Assembly (NCBI RefSeq): GCF_001998865.1 | Contig: NZ_CP019607.1 | Location: forward strand, 310,001-374,000 | DNA from: Tessaracoccus flavescens | GTDB lineage: Bacteria; Actinomycetota; Actinomycetes; Propionibacteriales; Propionibacteriaceae | DNA: 64,000 nt | Direction: 5' to 3' | Shown here: positions 51,297-59,499 of the stretch, one piece after another | Numbering within the stretch: the first letter of the stretch is position 1 | Layout of the letters: each line of letters starts with the position of its first letter | The notes under the pieces: generated by a model | Databases searched by the model: none | What the model was told of the DNA's origin: nothing | What the model saw: the letters and a program-made list of their open reading frames with translations, nothing else | Translations under genes and position numbers: made by a program

Positions 51297-52051
51297 GCCT
51301 GGATTACACGCCGCGCCCGGCCGCGGCGCCGGCCGCCCGGCGGGTGCTCGCCGAGGCGACGATGGAGGCGAGGCTGATCCTGCGCAACGGCGAGCAGGCG
51401 CTGCTCGCCGTCGTGATCCCGGTCGCGGTGCTGATCGGGGCCAGGTTCTTCGGGGACCGGCTCGGACTCGGCCTGCAGGAGAGCGCCCCGTCCGTGCTCG
51501 CCCTCGCGATGTGGAGCTCGGGCCTGACCACGCTGGCGATCGCCACCGGCTTCGAACGTCGCTACAACGTGTTGGAGCGGCTCGCCGCCACGCCACTCGG
51601 CAAGCCGGGCATCCTGCTCGGGAAGGGGCTCGGCATCGCTCTGATCACGCTCGGCCAGGTGCTCCTGCTCGCCCTGATCGCGCTGGCCCTCGGCTGGCGC
51701 CCTGTCCTGGATCCCCTTGCGTTCCTGGTCGGCGTCCTTGTCTCGGTGCTGTCGATGGGCGCCTTCGCCGGCATGGCGCTCAGCATCGCCGGGTCGCTGC
51801 GCCCGGAAGCGACGCTCGCCGTCGCGAACCTCGCGTACCTGGTGGGCATGCCGCTCGGCATCCTGCTGCCGACCGACCGCTTCCCGGGGATCACCCGCAA
51901 CCTCGTCGAACTGCTCCCGACCGGTGCCCTCGGAGAGGCGCTGCGTGGGGCTTCCGCCGGCGAGGCCTTAGGCTGGCCGGTACTGGTGGCCGCCGTCTGG
52001 TGTGCTCTTATGGCTGCGTTGGCGTGGAAGGTGTTCAAGTGGACGTCCTGA
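51293..52051 (+). CDS. ABC-2 type transporter permease
   Basis: Membrane subunit of 252 residues with six membrane segments; cytoplasmic N-terminus (RVLAEATMEARLILRNGEQ), IATGFERRYNVLERLAATPLG before helix 3, and LLPTGALGEALRG before the last helix, as in DrrB-like permeases. Translationally coupled to the ATPase gene. The 3' end overlaps ctaA by 13 bases. Confidence 0.88.
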   Translation: MSLDYTPRPAAAPAARRVLAEATMEARLILRNGEQALLAVVIPVAVLIGARFFGDRLGLGLQESAPSVLALAMWSSGLTTLAIATGFERRYNVLERLAATPLGKPGILLGKGLGIALITLGQVLLLALIALALGWRPVLDPLAFLVGVLVSVLSMGAFAGMALSIAGSLRPEATLAVANLAYLVGMPLGILLPTDRFPGITRNLVELLPTGALGEALRGASAGEALGWPVLVAAVWCALMAALAWKVFKWTS

Positions 52052-52959
52052 GGAAGTTGGTCGACGGCGAGCGGGCACTGCGCGTGTGGCTGTGGGCCTC
52101 GCTCGTGTGCAACATGGGCATCATCGTCACGGGAGCGGTGGTCAGGCTCACCAGTTCCGGACTGGGCTGTCCGACCTGGCCGAAGTGCTCCGAGGACAGC
52201 TACGTTCCCCACGAGGCCTACGGCATCAACGGCGTCATCGAGTTCGGCAACCGGCTGCTGACCTTCGTGCTGATCATCGCGGCGCTTGGCGCCTTCATCG
52301 CGGCATGGAGGAACCGTGGCGTCCGCAGCAGGCTGTGGTGGATCACCCTCGGCATCGGGATCGGCATCCCCTTCCAGGGCGTGATCGGCGGCATCACGGT
52401 GCTGACCCAGCTCAACCCGTTCGTGGTCGCGCTGCACCTGCTGCTCTCGGTCGCCCTGATCGTGATCTGTGTCTGGTCGATCCAGGTGGCCTCCCGACCC
52501 GACCGGATCCCGGTTGCACCGCTGCAGAAGGCGGCGGTGATCGCGACCTTCGTCGCCTCCATGCTCGCGATCTGGGTGGGCACCGTCGTCACGGGTTCGG
52601 GCCCGCACGCGGGAGACCTCAAGGCGGTGCGCACCGGCTTCGACATCGAGGCGGTGGCGAGGCTGCACGGCCTGTCCGCCTGGCTGGTCGTCGCGCTGAC
52701 ACTCGTCACGCTGTGGCTGGTGCGCCGCAATGCCGAACTGCGCAAGGTGATGCTGATCGTCCTCGGCACTGTCCTCCTCCAGGGCGCGATCGGCTACATC
52801 CAGTACTTCCTCGGTGTTCCGGCGGTCATCGTCGCGCTGCATATGGTTGGGTTGTCTCTGCTGACCGCGGCCGTCTCCTGGCCGCTGGTGATCACCTCGA
52901 GGAGTACCCATGCCGACCAACCCGGTGCTGACGCGCCAACTGCCGTTCGCGCTTCCTGA
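52039..52959 (+). CDS. ctaA: Heme A synthase CtaA/COX15
   Basis: Oxidises heme O to heme A for the terminal oxidase. The 306 residues form about eight membrane segments, with the extracellular Cys pair LGCPTWPKCS, the Glu/Asn-Arg motif GVIEFGNRLLTF and heme-ligand His in VALHLLLS, ARLHGLSAW and VALHMVGLS. GTG 52039 follows GGAAGGTG. It overlaps the next gene by 50 bases in another frame. With SURF1 at 29 kb it marks an aa3-type oxidase. Confidence 0.93.
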   Translation: MDVLRKLVDGERALRVWLWASLVCNMGIIVTGAVVRLTSSGLGCPTWPKCSEDSYVPHEAYGINGVIEFGNRLLTFVLIIAALGAFIAAWRNRGVRSRLWWITLGIGIGIPFQGVIGGITVLTQLNPFVVALHLLLSVALIVICVWSIQVASRPDRIPVAPLQKAAVIATFVASMLAIWVGTVVTGSGPHAGDLKAVRTGFDIEAVARLHGLSAWLVVALTLVTLWLVRRNAELRKVMLIVLGTVLLQGAIGYIQYFLGVPAVIVALHMVGLSLLTAAVSWPLVITSRSTHADQPGADAPTAVRAS

Positions 52960-54889
52960 CTTCGCAGCCATCTCGCCGGAGGACTACCGCTCCGCGGTCA
53001 CCGCCTCCATGGCGACCCAGCTCGATGCCCTCGCTGCCCTGCGCGACGACCCGTCCCCCGCGACGCTCGAGAACGTGCTGGGCGCCTGGGAGGACGCCGA
53101 GGCCGACCTCAGGCGCGCGCTGAGTGCCTTCTTCGCCGTCCGAGCCTCGGACACCAACGACGAACTGGAGGCGATCGACGAGGAGCTCGCCCCGGTGCTC
53201 GCGGGCCACGAGGACTCGATCTTCCTCGACCGGGGGCTCTACTCCCGTCTGCAGTCCCTCGAGGGCAGGATCGCCGACGGCGCCGTCGAGGCGGACGAGC
53301 AGGACCGCTATGCCCTCGACGAGCTCCTGCGCGCGTTCCGTCGCGCGGGCGTCGAACTCGACGACTCCCAGCAGGTCCGGCTGCGCGAGCTGAACCGTGA
53401 ACTGGCCGAGCTGTCGAGCCGGTTCGAGACCATGAACCGAGGGGCCCGCAACGCTGGCGGCTTCGACGTCACAGAGGCGGAGCTTGCAGGGCTCAGCGAT
53501 GACGAGAGGGCGGCCCTGCGCGAAGGCGACGGATACCGGATCGCGCTGGTCAACACCACCCAGCAGCCGCTCGCGGCCAGGCTCACCGACGCCGACCTGC
53601 GCCGTCGCCTCTTCGACGCCTCGACCTCCCGGGCGCTGCAGGGAGAGTTCGACACCCGCGAACTGGTCGTGGCGACCGCACGTGCCCGCGCCGAGCGCGC
53701 GGCACTGCTGGGCTACCGCGACCACGCGTCGATCGTCGCGGAGGCGGGCTGCGCCAAGTCGACCGACGCGATCCTCGACATGCTCGTCCCCCTCGCCCAG
53801 GCCGGCCTGGCGAAGGCACGCGAGGAGGCAGCCGAGCTCAGCGCCCGCTACGCCGAACTCAACCCCGGGGCCAAGTTCACCGCAGCGGACTGGACGTTCG
53901 TCGAGGCGATTGTGCGCCGCGAACGGTTCTCGTTCGACGAGGCCGACCTCGGCGAATACCTGCAGGTCGACAAGGTGCTCGCCGCCGTCTACGCCGCGGC
54001 CGAGGAACTGTACGCGATCACCTTCCACCCCCGCGCCGACCTGCTCGGCCACGCTCCGGAGACCCAGACCTTCGAGGTGCACGACGCCGACGGCTCGACC
54101 ATCGGGCTCTTCGTGATGGACTTCTGGGCCCGGCCCACCAAGAACGGCGGCGCCTGGATGAGCAACCTGGTCGACCAGTCGACCCGCGACGGTGCCCTGC
54201 CGGTCGTGACGAACAACTGCAACTACACCCGCACCACGACCTCGATCACCTGGGACGAGGTGATCACCATGTTCCACGAGTTCGGCCACGCGCTGCACGG
54301 TCTGCTCGCAGACAGCCGTTACGCCTCCCGCTCGGGGACCAACACGCCGCGCGACTTCGTCGAGTTCCCCAGTCAGGTCAACGAGTTCTGGGCATGGACC
54401 CCCGGCCGGGTGCTTCCCGCCGAATGGGTCGATCGCCTCACCGAGGCGAGCCGGTTCGGTCAGGGCTATGCAACGGCCGAGACCGAGATCTCCTCCCTCC
54501 TCGATCTCGCCTGGCACATGACCCCGCTCGAGGAGCTGCCGACCTCGGCCGACGAGGTGGAGGAGTTCGAGCGGGCCGCCCTCGAGCGCCACGGGCTCGT
54601 CGAGCCTCTCGTCCCGCCTCGCTACCGCTCGCAGTACTTCGCCCACATCTGGGGCGGAGGCTACGCGGCGAGCTACTACGGCTATGCCTGGGCGAAGGTG
54701 ATGGACGCCGACGCCGTCGCCTGGTTCGGCGAGCAGGGCGACGACCTGCGCGCCTCCGGCGAACACTTCCGGCGCACGCTGCTGGCGCCGGGCGGATCCG
54801 TGGATCCGATGGAGACCTACCGTCGCTTCCGCGGGCGCGACCCACAACTGCAGCCCCTGCTTGACCGGCTCGGACTGACGCTGCCGTGA
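52910..54889 (+). CDS. M3-family oligopeptidase
   Basis: Cytoplasmic zinc oligopeptidase of the Dcp/oligopeptidase A type, 659 residues. The active site is H456-E457-FG-H460 in MFHEFGHALHGL, followed by VEFPSQVNEFWAW and GGYAASYYGYAWAKVMDADAV near the C-terminus. GAGGAG precedes ATG 52910 inside the ctaA 3' end, so the 50-base overlap is real. The stop overlaps the next GTG in a GTGA. Confidence 0.94.
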   Translation: MPTNPVLTRQLPFALPDFAAISPEDYRSAVTASMATQLDALAALRDDPSPATLENVLGAWEDAEADLRRALSAFFAVRASDTNDELEAIDEELAPVLAGHEDSIFLDRGLYSRLQSLEGRIADGAVEADEQDRYALDELLRAFRRAGVELDDSQQVRLRELNRELAELSSRFETMNRGARNAGGFDVTEAELAGLSDDERAALREGDGYRIALVNTTQQPLAARLTDADLRRRLFDASTSRALQGEFDTRELVVATARARAERAALLGYRDHASIVAEAGCAKSTDAILDMLVPLAQAGLAKAREEAAELSARYAELNPGAKFTAADWTFVEAIVRRERFSFDEADLGEYLQVDKVLAAVYAAAEELYAITFHPRADLLGHAPETQTFEVHDADGSTIGLFVMDFWARPTKNGGAWMSNLVDQSTRDGALPVVTNNCNYTRTTTSITWDEVITMFHEFGHALHGLLADSRYASRSGTNTPRDFVEFPSQVNEFWAWTPGRVLPAEWVDRLTEASRFGQGYATAETEISSLLDLAWHMTPLEELPTSADEVEEFERAALERHGLVEPLVPPRYRSQYFAHIWGGGYAASYYGYAWAKVMDADAVAWFGEQGDDLRASGEHFRRTLLAPGGSVDPMETYRRFRGRDPQLQPLLDRLGLTLP

Positions 54890-55470
54890 GCCTCGACCTG
54901 AAGGCGGAGCTGCTGCGCCATCTCCGTGCCTCGAGGGCGGGGCTGATCTGGAAGACCGACTCGCTGAGCGAGCTGGACCTGCGGCTCCCCCGCACCTCGA
55001 CCGGAACCAGCCTGCTCGGTCTGGTGAAGCACTGCGCCTACATCCAGCACGGCTACTTCGTGGACTGTCTCGGCCAGAGTTCCGAGTTGGAGCTGGTGGA
55101 GGTGGACTTCGACGCCGACCCCAACGGGGACCTGAACGCCACGGCCGACGAGACGGCAGAGGGCATCATCACCCTGTTCTCCCAGGTGAACGAGGTCGTC
55201 GACGAGGTGATCGAGCGGCTCCCGCTCGACGCGCCGGGCCATGTGCCGTGGTGGGGAGCGGACACGACGCTCGGCGCGCTGCTGGTGCACGTGCTCGACG
55301 ACGTGACCCGCCACGCGGGCCAGGCCGACATCCTGCGCGAAGGCATCGACTCCTCCGCCGGACTGCGACCAGGGATGGACAATCTCTGGGAGCCCGTCGG
55401 AGGCTGGTCTGAACATGTGCACAGGTTGACCCAGATTGCCCAGAACGCCTCGTCAGGGACGCTGAACTGA
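54886..55470 (+). CDS. DinB-like (DUF664) protein
   Basis: Four-helix-bundle protein of 194 residues with the DinB-type metal His pattern: LLGLVKHCAYIQHGYF and LLVHVLDDVTRHAGQADILRE, plus DGIDS-like linker and a C-terminal W-rich end. Members include thiol-dependent S-transferases; the reaction here is unknown. Coupled to the M3 peptidase gene by a GTGA overlap. Confidence 0.86.
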   Translation: MSLDLKAELLRHLRASRAGLIWKTDSLSELDLRLPRTSTGTSLLGLVKHCAYIQHGYFVDCLGQSSELELVEVDFDADPNGDLNATADETAEGIITLFSQVNEVVDEVIERLPLDAPGHVPWWGADTTLGALLVHVLDDVTRHAGQADILREGIDSSAGLRPGMDNLWEPVGGWSEHVHRLTQIAQNASSGTLN

Positions 55471-55534
55471 CCCTCGGCTCCCCTACTGTTGGTGCCGCGC
55501 GCCGTCGGCGCGCCAACCGATCAGGAGAACCTCC

Positions 55535-55945
55535 ATGCGCATGAAGCAGACCGCTGCCGCCGCCATCACCGCCCTCGCCCTCCTCGGCCTCTCGGCCTGT
55601 GGGGGCGAGCAGTCCGTCGAAGAGGCGTGCAAGATCGCCCAGAGCACCGTCGAGTCTGCCCAGACCGACATCCAGTCCTCCATGTCCGACCCGACCAACA
55701 TCGAGGGCGTCACCGAGGGCCTCAAGAAGGCCTCCGACGCCGTCGGCGACGCCGAGGACAAGGTCACCAACAAGGAGGTCAAGACCGCGCTCGACGAGTT
55801 CGGCAACGCCCTCGACTCATTCACCGACCTGTTCGACGGGGTCAAGGACCCGACCGAACTGGCGGATAAGACCGACGAGATGAACAAGGTCTCCGCTGAC
55901 ATCTCCGCCTCCAGCGAGAAGCTCAGCAGCCTCTGCAAGGCCTGA
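55535..55945 (+). CDS. Small secreted lipoprotein
   Basis: Lipoprotein of 136 residues with signal and lipobox LSAC (Cys22), then an Asp/Lys/Ser-rich helical domain of about 110 residues with heptad-like spacing (TEGLKKASDAVGDAEDKV). Two Cys flank it (EEACKIAQ near the start, SSLCKA at the end) and could pair. No known family and the function is unknown. AGGAGAA precedes the ATG. Confidence 0.78.
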   Translation: MRMKQTAAAAITALALLGLSACGGEQSVEEACKIAQSTVESAQTDIQSSMSDPTNIEGVTEGLKKASDAVGDAEDKVTNKEVKTALDEFGNALDSFTDLFDGVKDPTELADKTDEMNKVSADISASSEKLSSLCKA

Positions 55946-55963
55946 ACCGACGCCTGAACCACA

Positions 55964-55997
55964 AAGGGCGGGTCGACCTGATGGTCGACCCGCCCTT
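55964..55997. terminator. Bidirectional terminator, perfect 15-bp stem
   Basis: AAGGGCGGGTCGACC (55964-55978) and GGTCGACCCGCCCTT (55983-55997) around the loop tgat, between convergent genes. Confidence 0.85.
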
Positions 55998-56009
55998 CTG
56001 CGTCCCGGG

Positions 56010-57443
56010 TCAGTGCGCTGCGCCGGCCTGCACCGCGTTCTCGGGGCGACGCACGAAGAAGCCGCAGAACATCGCCGCGGTCCAGATCGCGCCCGCGCCG
56101 AGGAACGCCCAGTGCGCGCCCGCGAGCATCGCGGCCGCGTCGCTCGCGACGGCGGGCCTGGCGGCCGCCGTCTGCATCGCGAAGACCGTGACGAACAGCG
56201 CCGTCCCCGCGGCGCCTGCCACCTGCTGCACCGCCCCGATCACGGCCGAGCCGTGCGAGTAGAGGTTCGAGGGCAGCGAGCCGAGCGCGACGGTGAACAG
56301 CGGGGTGAAGATGCAGGCGAAGCTGGCGCTCATCACCATGTGCGCGATCATGACGGCCCACCAGGGGGTCGCCGGGTTCATGGTCGAGAAGAACAGGAAC
56401 ACGCCGAGCACGAGGACGCTCGCCGGGATCACCAGCACCCGGGGGCCAGCCCTGTCGAAGATCCGGCCGACGATCGGCGAGAGCAGCCCCATCAGGATGC
56501 CTCCGGGCAGCATCATCAGGCCGACCTGGAGCGCCTCCATGCCGTAGGCCTTCTGCAGCAGCAGCGGCAGCATGATGATCGAGCCGAACATCGCCATCAT
56601 GGCGATGGCAAGCATGGTCAGCGAGATGGTGAACGAGCTGTGCGTGAAGGTGCGCAGGTCGAGGAAGGCCCGGTCGCGACCCTGCAGCACCAGCTGCCGG
56701 GCGAGGAAGGCGACGAGTCCTCCGACACCGATGCCGATCGCCAGCATGGGCACCCAGAACTCCACGTTCTCGGCACCGAGCAGGCTCAGCCCGTAGATCA
56801 GCGGGGCGAAGGCGATCACGCTGAGCGGGATGGAGATCAGGTCGAGGGGGGTGCGCTTCGGCTCGCCCACGTTCTCCAGGTAGCGGCCGCCGAGGAACAG
56901 CATCAACAGCGCGATCGGAAGCACGCCCACGAAGATCAGGCGCCAGGAGCCGAAGTGCAAGATCAGTCCTGACAGCGTCGGGCCGATAGCGGGGGCGACG
57001 GCGATCACCATGGAGATGTTGCCCATCACTCCTCCGCGGTTGTCCGGCGCGATGATCTGCATGATGGTGGTCATCAGCAGCGGCATCATGATGGCGGTGC
57101 CGCTCGCCTGGACGACGCGCCCGAAGAGCAGGAAGCCGAAGCCGGGTGCGATGGCGCACAGGAGGGTGCCGACGCTGAAGGCCGTCATCGCGATCATGAA
57201 GACCTGGCGGGTGGTCAGGCGGTCCAACAGCCAGCCGGTGACCGGGATGACGACGGCCATGGTGAGCATGAACGCCGTGGTCAGCCACTGGGCCGTCCGC
57301 TCGGTGACGTGCATGTCGGCCATGATCGCGGTGAGCGCGACGTTCATCGTGGTCTCGTTGAGGATCACGACGAAGGCGGCGACGAGCAGGACGGGGATGA
57401 TTGCCCTGCCGCTGCTCTTCCTGAGTGAGATCTCGTCGGACAT
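56010..57443 (-). CDS. DHA2-family MFS multidrug exporter
   Basis: Proton-driven efflux transporter of 477 residues with about 14 membrane segments. LNETTMNVALTAIMADM and TAQWLTTAFMLTMAVVIPVTGWL are typical of the EmrB/LmrB group, with motif C-like VAPAIGPTLSGLIL. The substrate is unknown. It lies 43 bases downstream of the DUF4921 gene and is probably co-transcribed. Confidence 0.9.
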   Translation of the reverse strand: MSDEISLRKSSGRAIIPVLLVAAFVVILNETTMNVALTAIMADMHVTERTAQWLTTAFMLTMAVVIPVTGWLLDRLTTRQVFMIAMTAFSVGTLLCAIAPGFGFLLFGRVVQASGTAIMMPLLMTTIMQIIAPDNRGGVMGNISMVIAVAPAIGPTLSGLILHFGSWRLIFVGVLPIALLMLFLGGRYLENVGEPKRTPLDLISIPLSVIAFAPLIYGLSLLGAENVEFWVPMLAIGIGVGGLVAFLARQLVLQGRDRAFLDLRTFTHSSFTISLTMLAIAMMAMFGSIIMLPLLLQKAYGMEALQVGLMMLPGGILMGLLSPIVGRIFDRAGPRVLVIPASVLVLGVFLFFSTMNPATPWWAVMIAHMVMSASFACIFTPLFTVALGSLPSNLYSHGSAVIGAVQQVAGAAGTALFVTVFAMQTAAARPAVASDAAAMLAGAHWAFLGAGAIWTAAMFCGFFVRRPENAVQAGAAH

Positions 57444-57486
57444 GGGAGTCCTCTCGGGGTGCCCGGTGTTGCGGGCGAGCTTCCCG

Positions 57487-58788
57487 CTACCGGTGGTAGA
57501 GCAGCGGGTCGGGGCGGAGATCCGCCTCGTCCGCGATCGTCAGTCCGGGGGCGATGAGCCCGTCGGCTCGGAGAAGCAGTAGTCGCTCGACGACGCGAGA
57601 TCGAATCGTACCCGGTGCGATCGTGTTCAAGTAAATCTTGCTCGCGCCCTCAAAGCCGGCCAGTGTGGAGACCCTCCACTTCAGCATGATCCGCCACGGC
57701 ATCGCCGTCGCGACCCCCGGAGGCTGGTAGTGCCACTCCTCGTTACACGCCACGTCCGCCCCGGTCGCGGCGTGCATCGCGTGCACCAGATCCGACATGC
57801 CTGCGACCTCCTCGGGCGAGTGCTCCCACGGGATCCCGCTCGCCGCGCGCGAGTAGACCTCGATGGTCGGGTAGCGGTGGCCGAATCCCGCGAAGGCGAC
57901 GGCATGCTCGTTGTGCGCGATCAGCAGCCCGCGGGAGATGGCCACGTTGACGGCAGCGTCGTTGAACACGTTCGGCGTCGCCTCTGCCCTCGCGATGGCT
58001 GCCTCCTGCTGGCTCCCGATCTCGTCGATGGCGACGATCTGCTTGTGCAGGTGGTCGAAGGACGCCCCCGCGGGTTTCAGCCAGTTCTGGAAGACGACCA
58101 CGTAGCGCGCGGCGGGGATGAGGTCGTAGCCGGATCGGGCCGCCTCGACCGAGAAGGCCGTGTACTCGACGTGCTCGGCAGGGGTCAGGGTCCCTGAGGA
58201 GGCGAGCTGGGTGATGTCGGTGGCGCCGTCGACGAAGTGCCGCCTCGCGATGATGACGTCGTGTCCCCCACCGAAGAAGCCGGTGGACTGGGCGAGCACC
58301 TCGTCCTCGGTGAGGGCCGACGGGTCGAGCCCTGCCGCCCTCAGCTTTGCGGAGGCGACGGCGAGCACGTGTGCCCTCCCGGCAGCCGAGGCGAGGTAGA
58401 GGTCCCGTCGCCTGCGCACCGGGGCGGGCAGCAGGTAGCCGTAGTTGAGATGCCAGTAGTCGTAGCCGAGGATCTCGAACAGGTTGGGCACCCGGCGGAA
58501 CTCGGCAACGGTGTCGAACAACGCATCAGCGGGCAGGGCGTCGAGCCGAGCCCACGCATCACCCTCACGGACGAGGCGCTGCTTCTCGGGAGGAGTCTCA
58601 AGGTAGCGGGCCTGGCAGAAGGCGCACGCGTGGGTGAGGTCCTCCGTCGTGACCGGCCTCGGATCAGGGTGGGTGACGCCGAGCGGCCGGTTGCCCCGTC
58701 CCGGGGCAGTCCAGACCTCGGTGCCGGTGAACGGGTTGCGCTGCTTGACAGTGCCGTCGGGCAGATTCACCAGGAAGTCTTCAGCCAT
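57487..58788 (-). CDS. DUF4921 protein, GalT-like HIT-superfamily enzyme
   Basis: Predicted nucleotidyl-transferase or hydrolase of 433 residues. A CxxC zinc site (HACAFCQARY, about 50) and the HIT-type motif H-L-H-K-Q in GASFDHLHKQIVAIDE match galactose-1-phosphate uridylyltransferase architecture; NEEWHYQPPGVATAMPWRIMLKWR is a conserved late segment. The substrate is not known. ATG 58788 is preferred because TATGGT lies 6 bases before it; GTG 58830 is the alternative. Confidence 0.85.
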   Translation of the reverse strand: MAEDFLVNLPDGTVKQRNPFTGTEVWTAPGRGNRPLGVTHPDPRPVTTEDLTHACAFCQARYLETPPEKQRLVREGDAWARLDALPADALFDTVAEFRRVPNLFEILGYDYWHLNYGYLLPAPVRRRRDLYLASAAGRAHVLAVASAKLRAAGLDPSALTEDEVLAQSTGFFGGGHDVIIARRHFVDGATDITQLASSGTLTPAEHVEYTAFSVEAARSGYDLIPAARYVVVFQNWLKPAGASFDHLHKQIVAIDEIGSQQEAAIARAEATPNVFNDAAVNVAISRGLLIAHNEHAVAFAGFGHRYPTIEVYSRAASGIPWEHSPEEVAGMSDLVHAMHAATGADVACNEEWHYQPPGVATAMPWRIMLKWRVSTLAGFEGASKIYLNTIAPGTIRSRVVERLLLLRADGLIAPGLTIADEADLRPDPLLYHR

Positions 58789-58794
58789 GCCTCG

Positions 58795-58800
58795 ACCATA
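58795..58800 (-). promoter_or_regulatory. Leaderless -10 element of the DUF4921 gene
   Basis: TATGGT on the minus strand, 6 bases before ATG 58788. Confidence 0.5.
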
Positions 58801-58834
58801 GCGACCACACCCGGCCGTAACCTCCGGCACGGAA

Positions 58835-58865
58835 CGTGGATCCCGGGTCGTGCCCGGGATCCACG
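58835..58865. repeat. REP-like palindrome
   Basis: CGTGGATCCCGGG (58835-58847) and CCCGGGATCCACG (58853-58865) are perfect 13-base inverted repeats with a 5-base loop, followed by a GACGACGAACGACG tract. The form is like dispersed extragenic palindromes; no second copy is seen in this window. Confidence 0.5.
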
Positions 58866-59499
58866 CTGCGCGAGAGACGACGAACGACGTTCAGCGGCAC
58901 TCGGCCCTAAGAAGGGGACCTCATAAGTCCTGGCCGTCTCCACTCCGTCGACAACGGCGGATGCACGAACCGCGATCGTGCCAGATCCGCAAGGACCCCC
59001 ATGAAAAGAAGCCCAGCGAACCTCCCAGCCACGTACAGGGCAGCCATTCTTCGGCTTCCGGCCACGCCAGCACGCTCTCCACGAACCCCGCAGGCTCAGC
59101 ATCAGTGATCGCTGCGGCCGCATCCTCCGGTACCGCCAGGAGGTAGACCCGGTTCCGAGCCGTGAGATCCGGAAGTTCCTGAAGGCCCGGGCGGGTGATC
59201 AGCACGCGCCGTCCCCCCGTGCAGCAGGCTCGTTGACATCGTCGACCCACCGAACGCCGTCGGCACAGGGCACAAGGTGGCGCTAGGCGCAACCCGACTA
59301 CTCGATCGACGGGCCTGTGCCAGATCCACCGGGCGGCAGCGTAGGGGAGACGACATTGGAACGGCCCCTTCTGGGCGGCGACGGCTGGTCAGACCATCGG
59401 GATGGGATACTCCGGACTCTACGCCAGGCTCCTTATGTGTAGCGCAGACGTCAGCGGAGCCCTGCATCTCGGCTGTCGTGTCGCTGCGCGAAAGGTCGC
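58866..59499. other. Region without an intact gene; possible gene remnant
   Basis: About 630 bases between the palindrome and the FtsX-type gene. A minus-strand open stretch (58921-59292) includes LITRPGLQELPDLTARNRVY and FVESVLAWPEAEEWLPC, which look protein-like but have no recognisable start, family or ribosome-binding site. The rest (59300-59499) shows nothing I can assign. It probably holds the remains of decayed genes at the edge of an acquired segment. Confidence 0.4.

Noticed and set aside
58921..59292. A 123-codon minus-strand frame as a gene
   Set aside because: Only its middle looks protein-like; no start, ribosome site or family could be found, so it is recorded as a possible remnant only.
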